This document shows positions 14,799 to 21,311 of a stretch of 22,975 nt of DNA, in pieces (position 1 is the first letter of the stretch; each line of letters starts with the position of its first letter). Made by a program: the position numbers and the translations under genes. This DNA comes from Nitratireductor sp. (GTDB taxonomy: Bacteria; Pseudomonadota; Alphaproteobacteria; Rhizobiales; Rhizobiaceae), in contig JAGRLQ010000014.1 of the NCBI GenBank assembly GCA_020441735.1, forward strand, positions 1 through 22,975, read 5' to 3'. Below the pieces are notes generated by a model, which saw only the letters and a list, made by a program, of their open reading frames with translations, ran no database searches and was not told where the DNA came from.

Positions 14799-15097
14799 TT
14801 CATTCCTCTTTCCCAAGTAAAAATGCCCTAACGGAAACTCTGTCGGAAAGAAGTGTTCCGTTACGTAGGTCTATGCAGGAATCAGCAAGATGAAATTTCG
14901 CTTGGCCAGAAAATTACAGCATTGTGTGCTGTCCAGATATCCGCTTCGCGAATCCCTTGTCCTTGCCACGAAGACAATTTCTCTCTTCAAGGCATCGAAT
15001 AATGAAAAATTTGCCAAATAGACCGGTGTAATGTTTTCAACACCTGTGTCGGTACGCTATGCTCGCGATGAGCTGCTGTAGCAGACCGAGACGCTCC
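14799..15097. promoter_or_regulatory. Divergent control region between the YkuD homologue and the AraC-type gene
   Basis: This 299-base region has an AT-rich stretch near 14980-15020. It contains an inverted repeat with 8-base arms, TAACGGAA (14829-14836) and TTCCGTTA (14856-14863), 19 bases apart; a third CGGAA lies between them. A smaller repeat, GGTGT (15025-15029) and ACACC (15040-15044), lies before araC. Either could be an operator. On the minus strand the first one reads GGAAC, 21 bases, CGTT, too widely spaced for a general-stress sigma (EcfG) promoter. I cannot fix -35/-10 boxes with confidence. Confidence 0.4.
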
Positions 15098-16048
15098 ATG
15101 AGCCCACAGAAGAAATTATCCTTTTTCGAAGTCAAGAGCCGGATCAATTTCAATCCGGCCAAGAACATCATCGGCACGAGCATGTTCTCCGATGTCCGTG
15201 GCTTGAGCTTTGACGATTCAGAAAACGGCTGGTTGCAGACGGCTTACGGTGAGTTGGGAACATCCGGCATCGGCTTGTGGCGGGTGGAATCGACAGGGCA
15301 TCGCATTGAACTGGGCGAAACCGATTGCGTCACCATTATCCTGCCGGTGCACGGTAGAATAGACACCGAGGCAGGAGATGCAATTTGCAGCGCCGCTGCA
15401 GGAGATCTGCTGCTGCTTGGCCCTGGCAAACGTAATACCCGGGTCGGCCCGTTCTCCAGGAACGCCTACGAAGCATATGTGGTTCTGCTGAAACCGCAGC
15501 TGGCAAGACAGCTTGATGGTGACTGCATTGCATTGGCAAATCCCGGTTCCGGCGCACATACCTACATGAGGTATCTGTTCGGAGAACTTGCCCGCGGAGA
15601 AACCCCCCTTGCGAAAAGCGACGTTCAGAACGCCGCTGCGGTTCTTCTGCTAGAGCACATTCATTCCTTGTTCGAAGTGCCTGGAGCGGCTGAAAACGGC
15701 ACCGACGCCGGCCCCAGGGCATTACGCATGGCGGAAGGCATCATGACCTCCCGCTTTGGAGAAACACTGTCGATATCGGCAATAGCGCGCAACGTCGGCG
15801 TAAGCCAGCGTGCGCTCCAGCTTGCTTTCAAGCGCTACCGGGAGATGACGCCACGCGAAAGGCTGAACCGGATTCGATTGTCCAAAGCCCGCAGCCGACT
15901 GCTTTCCAGCAACGAAGGCGAGAGTGTCAGCAATATCGCCCTTGAGTGCGGCTTTGCGCATTTGGGCCGGTTCGCCGAGACCTATCGCAACACCTACGGA
16001 GAAGTACCATCCGAAACACTTCGAAACGCACGAAGCGCAGGTGGCTGA
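15098..16048 (+). CDS. AraC-family transcriptional regulator
   Basis: The 316-residue protein has an N-terminal AraC-binding-like sensor domain (roughly 30-190, with IELGETDCVTIILPVHG and AAGDLLLLGPGKRN). It ends in a double helix-turn-helix of the AraC/XylS type (about 225-312: LSISAIARNVGVSQRALQLAFKR, TPRERLNRIRLSKARSRLL, VSNIALECGFAHLGRFAETYR). It should be a cytoplasmic, DNA-binding activator whose ligand is unknown. The ATG at 15098 has only a weak purine tract; starts at 15059 or 15068 would add 13 or 10 residues and cannot be excluded. It is divergent from the envelope gene at 14798 and lies 62 bases upstream of the secreted hydrolase, so either side could be its target. Confidence 0.88.
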   Translation: MSPQKKLSFFEVKSRINFNPAKNIIGTSMFSDVRGLSFDDSENGWLQTAYGELGTSGIGLWRVESTGHRIELGETDCVTIILPVHGRIDTEAGDAICSAAAGDLLLLGPGKRNTRVGPFSRNAYEAYVVLLKPQLARQLDGDCIALANPGSGAHTYMRYLFGELARGETPLAKSDVQNAAAVLLLEHIHSLFEVPGAAENGTDAGPRALRMAEGIMTSRFGETLSISAIARNVGVSQRALQLAFKRYREMTPRERLNRIRLSKARSRLLSSNEGESVSNIALECGFAHLGRFAETYRNTYGEVPSETLRNARSAGG

Positions 16049-16110
16049 AGAGATCGGGAATAAGCTGCCGGCTCATGGCAGTGGCAATGCTTTCAGGAGG
16101 ATCAGGGAGA

Positions 16111-16782
16111 ATGCGGCTTTTGACGAGTGCTTTTCGTGCCTGTTCATTGAGCGGTTTTGCAAAACTGCTGGTCTTGTGTCTCGCCACATCGGGCAGTTGC
16201 GTATCAGCCGCGCAAGCCGAATGCGCCAAGATCAGGCCAACGAAACCGGGCGAAGTCTACTTCATGCGCGGCCTGGCAAACATTTTCTCGCTCGGCCTTG
16301 ACGCCTTTGCAAAAGAGATTTCCAGCGCGGGAATAGAAAACTGCGTCTTCAACCACACGCACTGGCAGGCGGTGGTAAACGACGTGGTGGAGCGGGGATA
16401 TAAGAACGAGGTTTCTGAGCCCGTGATCATCGTCGGCCATTCGCTTGGCGCGAACATCGCGCCATTGATGGCATCACGGATAGGCAGCCATGGCATCAAG
16501 GTCTACTATGTGGCCATGATGGACCCGGTCGAACCCACCCGGGTTGGAAAGAATGTTCAGCAGATCGAGAACTACTACCTGCCCAAAGCCAAGGACACGC
16601 TGCTGCGGCCAACGGGGGAGTTTGATGGCGATCTCAGGAACATCAATCTCAAACAGTGGCGCCAGGGTTTCGATCACTTCAACATCGACGAAAAAAAGAG
16701 CTTGAGAAGCATCATAAAGAAGCGGATTCTGGAGTTGGTTGAAAATACCATGCAGGAAGGCGCTGCGAGCCCCAATAACTGA
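16111..16782 (+). CDS. Secreted alpha/beta hydrolase of unknown substrate
   Basis: The 223-residue precursor has a signal peptide (hydrophobic 15-35, cleavage after AQA at about 36). The nucleophile elbow GHSLGA (109-114) gives Ser111 as the active serine, preceded by the strand PVIIVGH. Asp138 (in AMMDPV) and His179 (in GFDHFNID) are good candidates to complete the triad. The N-terminal RGLANIFSLGLDAFAKEI block resembles small lipase-like proteins seen in rhizobia, which are not characterised. The start at 16111 was chosen because AGGAGG and GGGAGA precede it and because it gives a proper signal peptide; earlier in-frame starts would overlap araC. It follows araC on the same strand. Confidence 0.75.
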   Translation: MRLLTSAFRACSLSGFAKLLVLCLATSGSCVSAAQAECAKIRPTKPGEVYFMRGLANIFSLGLDAFAKEISSAGIENCVFNHTHWQAVVNDVVERGYKNEVSEPVIIVGHSLGANIAPLMASRIGSHGIKVYYVAMMDPVEPTRVGKNVQQIENYYLPKAKDTLLRPTGEFDGDLRNINLKQWRQGFDHFNIDEKKSLRSIIKKRILELVENTMQEGAASPNN

Positions 16783-16807
16783 CGGACGAGGATTACATAA
16801 ACCGATA

Positions 16808-17014
16808 ATGGACTGGAAAGCAGATCAACTGGCAAGGTTACGCAGTGACCTCGAAATGATAGAATGGTGGATCAATGCATATGAAGGCGGTGCAGTAACC
16901 CTCTCCCGCCCCGCAGACGGAAAGAAAGACCTGTCTGAAGCCGCACTGGAAGCACTCCGGACACTCCGAAACGATCTATCAACCCTGGCCATTCGCTTGA
17001 ACGAATACGAATAG
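16808..17014 (+). CDS. Small hypothetical protein (68 aa), helical
   Basis: I do not recognise this protein. It starts MDWKADQLARLRSDLEMIEWWINAYEGG. Leucines and isoleucines spaced by three and four residues run through both halves, which suggests two amphipathic helices or a short coiled coil separated by a charged loop (GKKDLSE). There is no signal peptide or membrane segment, so it is probably cytoplasmic. The ATG at 16808 lies 25 bases after the hydrolase stop; the nearest GAGG is rather far upstream, which weakens the case. Codon use resembles the neighbours. It ends 62 bases before the convergent peptidase gene. Confidence 0.6.
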   Translation: MDWKADQLARLRSDLEMIEWWINAYEGGAVTLSRPADGKKDLSEAALEALRTLRNDLSTLAIRLNEYE

Positions 17015-17076
17015 CGAGGGCGCCCGCAGGTAACGCGTAACGGCGGCACCTCTCAATCAGATTTACCGGGACTGCC

Positions 17077-19149
17077 CTACCAGGCACGTGCCCGTTTTTC
17101 AGGGGGCAGCCACATCGGGTCGCCCTCCTTGATGCCGAAGGTCTCATACCACGCATCCACATGCTGAAGTGCGGCCACCGACCGATAGAAGTCCGGCGCG
17201 TGCCCATCATTAAGGACGACGGTCCTGAGATAGGTGTCGGTTGCCTTCGTTGTCCACAGCTGGGCCCAGGCGACAAAGCAGCGCTCAGCCGGGCTCATGC
17301 CATCAATCTCGACATTCTCCTCCGGATGTTCATCGAGATACTGCATCAAGGCCTCGTAAGCGAAGGTGATGCCGCCAACATCGGCCATGTTCTCGCCCAC
17401 ACCCAACTGGCCGTTGATGAAGACACCCGGCAAGACCTCATAGGCATTGGCCTGATCGACCAGTTTTTTCGCCTCTATGAGGAACGCCTTTGTGTCCGCT
17501 TCGGTCCACCAATTCCGGAAATTGCCGTCCGCATCGTATTGCCGGCCGGTAAAATCAAACCCGTGGGTCATCTCATGGCCGATGACAGCCCCTATCCGGC
17601 AGAACTTCAAAGGCGCATCCATGTCCGATGAATAGGCCGGCGGCTGGGTGATGGCGGCGGTGACCTCGAAACCGTTGATCGTCGGCGTGTAGGCTGCGTT
17701 CATCGCGATGGGCAGGGTGGATTCGCCGTTGAACTCATCGTGCTCGGGCGGCCGGGTCAGTTGCTCCTGCTGGCGCTGCATGCTGAATTTGCTGAGCGCC
17801 TTCATATTGGCAACCGGGTCTGAGCCGATATCGACGCTGCTGTAGTCGATCCAGTTATCCGGATAGCCCACCTTGTAGTAGAACTTGTCGACTTTCTCCA
17901 ATGCCGCTTGCTTTGTGGTCTCCGACAGCCATGCGCTGTTTTCGATCCGCTTGCGGAACACTGACTTGACTCGCTCTATCAGATCGAGGACCTCCGCCTT
18001 GGTCTCATCCGAATAGTACTTGTCGACAAAGACCTGACTGACCGGATGCCCGAGGTTCTTGAGAAAGATCTGATAAAGACGCTCCGATCTTGGTGGATCA
18101 TTGCGCGCACCCAGTAGCGACTCGTGGAAATCCAGGCGCGGTTCCTTCAGATCGCTCGCCAGGAAGGGAGCATAGGTGTTGATAATCCGGAATGCGGCAT
18201 AATCCTTTAGGTCCTCAAGGGGAGTCGTGCGCCACAACTCGGAGACCATTGCAAGGGCGCGCGGCTCCCACATAAAGAAGAACTCGGGCTGCTCGTAGCC
18301 CATGATATCAAGATAAAGGTCGAGGTCCATTTCCGGCGCCAGTGCCTTGACCTCGTCATAAACCTTGCGGCCCAGTTTGTTTTTCGGGTCTTTTGCCTCC
18401 GCCGGCGTCAGGAAGGCACTGTAAAGCTTGCGCTCGATCTGCAGGGAGAGATCGGCGACACGGGCCGCCTCATCCGCTTCATAGCCAGCCGCCAGCAACA
18501 GGTCATTGATGAAGGCCCGATAGGCAATCAGCCCGGCACTGCCGTCCTCACCCCGCAGGATCTCCAGGAAGTGGCGATCCAGGCCAAAAGTCTGACCCAG
18601 CGAGAACATGGCAAATTTGCTACCATCCGTTGGGTCCTGCGAGGGGCCAAACATGGCAAACAGCCCAGGGCCGCCAGTCACAAGCTGTTCCGCCATGATC
18701 CGCGTCAGACCGGTGAAGTCGGAGACCTCCCCGACCTTGTCCAGCATATCACGGATGGGCTCGATGCCGGCCGCATTGATCGCATCGACGTCCATGAAGG
18801 CATTGTAGAAATCGCCGACGATCTGAACCGGCGACCCCTTGGGTGCCTCTGTGGCTGCCTTTCCGGCCTCGGCAGCCACTGCGGCAACCTGCTTGGCAAG
18901 CCGGTCAGTCATGATCCCGAAAATACCGTAGGAGGAAAACTTTGCCGGGCGCTCGACCCGGTCGAGCCACCCACCGGAAGCATAGCGATAGAAATCCTCA
19001 GCAGGATTAACGCTGGTATCCATGTTCTCAACAGAGAAAGCCAGCAGGTCCGGTCCAATCTCGGGCAACGTCGTTGTCGTATCCTGCGCGAAAGCCGAAC
19101 CAGCAAAAAGCGCACAAAGGGCGATGGTCGATGGCAATTTGACTGGCAT
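17077..19149 (-). CDS. Secreted M13-family zinc endopeptidase (neprilysin-like, PepO type)
   Basis: The 690-residue precursor has a signal peptide (cleavage after AFA, about residue 21). The N-terminal M13 block has NPAEDFYRYASGGWL (48-62). The zinc site is intact: HEMTH (525-529) with Glu526 as base, and ENMADVGG (586-593), where Glu586 is the third zinc ligand and Asp590 supports it. The substrate-binding NAxY-type block appears as NAAYTPTINGFEVTAAI (484-500). The protein ends in Trp690, as the family does, but without the cysteine found in mammalian members. It should cut short peptides in the periplasm or outside the cell. The start ATG (19147-19149) has GGAGGT six bases upstream. It lies 110 bases after the lipoprotein gene on the same strand. 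Confidence 0.94.
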   Translation of the reverse strand: MPVKLPSTIALCALFAGSAFAQDTTTTLPEIGPDLLAFSVENMDTSVNPAEDFYRYASGGWLDRVERPAKFSSYGIFGIMTDRLAKQVAAVAAEAGKAATEAPKGSPVQIVGDFYNAFMDVDAINAAGIEPIRDMLDKVGEVSDFTGLTRIMAEQLVTGGPGLFAMFGPSQDPTDGSKFAMFSLGQTFGLDRHFLEILRGEDGSAGLIAYRAFINDLLLAAGYEADEAARVADLSLQIERKLYSAFLTPAEAKDPKNKLGRKVYDEVKALAPEMDLDLYLDIMGYEQPEFFFMWEPRALAMVSELWRTTPLEDLKDYAAFRIINTYAPFLASDLKEPRLDFHESLLGARNDPPRSERLYQIFLKNLGHPVSQVFVDKYYSDETKAEVLDLIERVKSVFRKRIENSAWLSETTKQAALEKVDKFYYKVGYPDNWIDYSSVDIGSDPVANMKALSKFSMQRQQEQLTRPPEHDEFNGESTLPIAMNAAYTPTINGFEVTAAITQPPAYSSDMDAPLKFCRIGAVIGHEMTHGFDFTGRQYDADGNFRNWWTEADTKAFLIEAKKLVDQANAYEVLPGVFINGQLGVGENMADVGGITFAYEALMQYLDEHPEENVEIDGMSPAERCFVAWAQLWTTKATDTYLRTVVLNDGHAPDFYRSVAALQHVDAWYETFGIKEGDPMWLPPEKRARAW

Positions 19150-19185
19150 TTGGTTACCTCCATTCAGCATCGAAAAGACCGCGCA

Positions 19186-19212
19186 ACCTGATCTGCGGTG
19201 CATGCATCAGGT
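19186..19212. promoter_or_regulatory. Inverted repeat upstream of the M13 peptidase
   Basis: ACCTGAT (19186-19192) and ATCAGGT (19206-19212) are perfect 7-base arms, 13 bases apart, and lie in the 110-base spacer before the peptidase. The arrangement fits either a small dimeric-regulator site or a weak mRNA hairpin. No T-run follows. Confidence 0.35.
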
Positions 19213-19259
19213 CCAGTAATCAGAACCGAAACCGGGCCGGAGCCCCGATGGAATGGCCG

Positions 19260-19799
19260 TCAGCAATCCCCCGGCGACAACATGGTGACGGAGGAATACC
19301 GTCCGTTCGATGTTACGATCTGTGCGCAGGCACCCGTTGACCGGTTCTGCCAATACGTCGTCAGCCCTTGTGTGCGAACGGCCTCATATCCAAGTTGCTG
19401 AATACCCATCTCGGCCTGCCCGGCCTTGGCACCCTGAAACGCTGTCAGGTCATATTCGTTGCCGACTGCAGGCCTGCCGGATGGCGCCCCGCCTGCACTC
19501 TGCGAGCCGCATTTGGGATGTGTCTGGATGTCGAGCGCGGAATCGACCACGCCATTGACCGAGATCATCTGAACGCACTGGCGGGTCGAAGCGTTGTACC
19601 ACACGGTGCCGTAACCGTTCTGTCCGGAGTCGAAGCTGTCGACCGATACAAAACCATTGTTCTGAAACTGGTCTACGGCGACAGCACCCGAAGTGCCTAC
19701 CAACCGGGTGTACCAGTCATCGTTGGTGGTCACCGTGTCATCGCTTTGGCAGCCCGCCAGAGCAGTCAGAGTGAATGCAACAACTAGAAACTTCTTCAT
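19260..19799 (-). CDS. Lipoprotein with a duplicated cysteine module
   Basis: The 179-residue precursor has a lipoprotein signal with lipobox LAGC (Cys17). I do not recognise a named family. Two related halves can be seen: about 32-97 and 118-179. Each runs from a G-A-rich start through a glycine-tyrosine or glycine-phenylalanine step to a WYNASTRQCVQM (67-78) or YWQNRSTGACAQI (149-161) core. Each then has an NG step and a closing cysteine (Cys97, Cys179). Each half therefore has a paired cysteine (75 with 97, 158 with 179) that probably forms a disulfide. The linker is rich in Ser, Gly and Pro. Residue +2 after the lipid cysteine is Gln, not Asp, which favours outer-membrane sorting by the E. 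coli rule. Confidence 0.7.
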   Translation of the reverse strand: MKKFLVVAFTLTALAGCQSDDTVTTNDDWYTRLVGTSGAVAVDQFQNNGFVSVDSFDSGQNGYGTVWYNASTRQCVQMISVNGVVDSALDIQTHPKCGSQSAGGAPSGRPAVGNEYDLTAFQGAKAGQAEMGIQQLGYEAVRTQGLTTYWQNRSTGACAQIVTSNGRYSSVTMLSPGDC

Positions 19800-19852
19800 T
19801 TTCGCTTCCCTTTCACCGGCAGATCAATGCTGCCGATATCTGCTAACCGCTT

Positions 19853-20569
19853 CTACCGAATCGAAACATCGAGGTCGTAACCAACGGTCTTGTCGGTGTC
19901 CCGGTCATTGCCCATCAGGTAGAGACGGATCAGATAGGGGCCGTTTTGCGGCAGACGCACCGTTGCGGAATTGCCGTCGCGCGAGCCGACAAACATGGCG
20001 ACATCGTTGCTTCCCGGCGGAAGGATGTTGAAATAGATCGTTCCGTCGCCATTGGTGCCGTCGACCCGTAGATCAACCGACATGGTTTGCCCGGACGATG
20101 CATCCAGCTGGTAGTCGAAATACTCCTGGCCGCGGATTGCCCCTTCCAGCATGGTGCCGGAGCTTCCAGCCGGAAACTTCACCACTGCCAACTGATTGCC
20201 GGAAGACGCAGCAGGCGCGGTGTTCTCCGATTGGGATGCTGCCTGATTTGGGCTTAGTTCCGTGCCCCGCGCAAAGCCCGGCCATGACTTTCCCTCGGTG
20301 ATGAAATCTACCATGGTCACGCCATCCCCTGCATAGGAGCACTGGAAATCCTCCGCCCGGTTCTCGAGATAGATCGTGCCGTTGATGGCGTGCGTTCCGT
20401 CCGTACGCTGCCCTTCATAGGTCACATCCGTTCGGGCTTCGAACTCCTGGAAGAATGACTGGGTTGCTTTGGCGCAGTCCTCCTTCATGTAGTCGGGAGC
20501 CTGCGCAAGAGCACCGCTGGCCGAAACCGCAAACAAAAGTGCAGCGGCTGACAGGATCCTGATTTTCAT
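19853..20569 (-). CDS. Secreted protein with C-terminal PliG-like lysozyme-inhibitor domain
   Basis: The 238-residue precursor has a signal peptide (cleavage after ALA, about residue 22). Residues 25-95 form a unit with two cysteines (Cys32 and Cys77) that I cannot name. A Ser/Ala/Asn-rich linker (about 104-125) follows. Residues 128-238 form a PliG/YcgK-like domain: AGSSGTMLEGAIRGQEYFDYQL, GQTMSVDL, IYFNILPPG, VRLPQNGPYLIRLYLMGNDRD and the closing YDLDVSIR strand. The domain is clearly related to that of the SH3b protein at 13008-13976. The start ATG at 20567-20569 has AAAGGG and AGGA upstream. It is 53 bases before the lipoprotein gene and 54 bases after the GlsB-type gene. Lysozyme inhibition is inferred from the fold only. 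Confidence 0.78.
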   Translation of the reverse strand: MKIRILSAAALLFAVSASGALAQAPDYMKEDCAKATQSFFQEFEARTDVTYEGQRTDGTHAINGTIYLENRAEDFQCSYAGDGVTMVDFITEGKSWPGFARGTELSPNQAASQSENTAPAASSGNQLAVVKFPAGSSGTMLEGAIRGQEYFDYQLDASSGQTMSVDLRVDGTNGDGTIYFNILPPGSNDVAMFVGSRDGNSATVRLPQNGPYLIRLYLMGNDRDTDKTVGYDLDVSIR

Positions 20570-20623
20570 GTCCTGCCCTTTCCTGGCAACTGACCTGTCA
20601 CAGTGCGCAAGCGGAGACAGCAT

Positions 20624-20908
20624 TTATGCAGCTCGCCTGATCAGCCTGATGACCAGCAGCAGGATCACGGCACCGATAACTGAGGCGATGATTGAACCGA
20701 CCATGCTGCCGCCCAGGGAAATGCCCAGGGCCGGGAGCAGAAAACCGGCAATATTGGCGCCGACGATGCCGATGATGACATCGCCAAGCAGCCCGTAACC
20801 ACTGCCCTTGACGATCAGCCCTGCCAGCCAGCCGATGATGCCGCCCATCACGACCATTATCAGCACCGCAATCAGGATACCCATACCGCTTCCAACGGCT
20901 TCTTCCAT
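20624..20908 (-). CDS. GlsB/YeaQ/YmgE-family small membrane protein
   Basis: The 94-residue inner-membrane protein has three hydrophobic segments (about 8-33, 41-62 and 66-88). They carry the family's glycine-rich pattern: GGIIGWLAGLIVKGSGYGLLGDVIIGIVGANIAGFLL. The family is linked to envelope and acid stress in other bacteria, but its mechanism is unknown. It ends in basic LIRRAA. The ATG at 20906-20908 was chosen because the membrane core starts soon after it; GGGAG lies upstream. It is probably the first gene of the minus-strand set GlsB, PliG-like, lipoprotein, M13 peptidase. Confidence 0.9.
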   Translation of the reverse strand: MEEAVGSGMGILIAVLIMVVMGGIIGWLAGLIVKGSGYGLLGDVIIGIVGANIAGFLLPALGISLGGSMVGSIIASVIGAVILLLVIRLIRRAA

Positions 20909-21311
20909 GATGACATTCTCCCGTTTTTCCTCGCGGGGAGTTTTCCCGCCCACTTTGAAACGTTCCTGCGCACGCCCTGTCCGCCTGCACGGCCGCCCTT
21001 GCCGCCCTAGCAAGCCCTGGTCCGGCAATTGCGCGCTAACCTTCGCGCCTGGAAAGTGTCATTATTCTAACTCCGGCGAGCTCTGCAGAATATGCCGAAG
21101 GCGAAAGCGGGATATCCGGAAGGCGAATCCTTTTTGACGCGCCAGCAGACCTCGCATCCGATAGGCGGTTTCGCGAAAAGCGGCCGTCTGATGGCTTCGC
21201 GCAAAATGCCGACCGAACTCGCGCGGCAAATCGTCGAGATTACAACGTGGCAGCGGGAACCGCCCTTGCAGCTCTTCTGCAAGGCGGTTGGTACCCGGAA
21301 ATGTCTTGAAG
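20909..21311. other. 403-base region without a supportable gene
   Basis: Reading frames on both strands here are short and show no family signature, and none has a convincing start site. The part next to the flavoprotein stop holds a strong stem-loop (21258-21289). A 9-base direct repeat, GAAGGCGAA, occurs twice near 21097 and 21118. The promoter of the GlsB-type gene must lie in this region, but I cannot place it. Confidence 0.5.
21258..21289 (-). terminator. Strong stem-loop after the flavoprotein gene
   Basis: AACCGCC-C-TTGCAG pairs with CTGCAA-GGCGGTT: a 13-bp stem with one bulged C and a 5-base loop (CTCTT on the plus strand). It starts about 22 bases after the stop codon of the dehydrogenase. 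No T-run follows, so it may be a 3' end-protecting hairpin or a terminator that needs help rather than a classic intrinsic terminator. Confidence 0.55.

Noticed and set aside
14829..14863. Possible EcfG (general stress) promoter GGAAC...CGTT before the YkuD homologue
   Set aside because: The two boxes are 21 bases apart; the usual spacing is 16-17, so the inverted-repeat reading is better.
21258..21289. Classic rho-independent terminator after the dehydrogenase
   Set aside because: The stem is strong but the required T-run is absent, so I kept it only as a stem-loop with moderate confidence.
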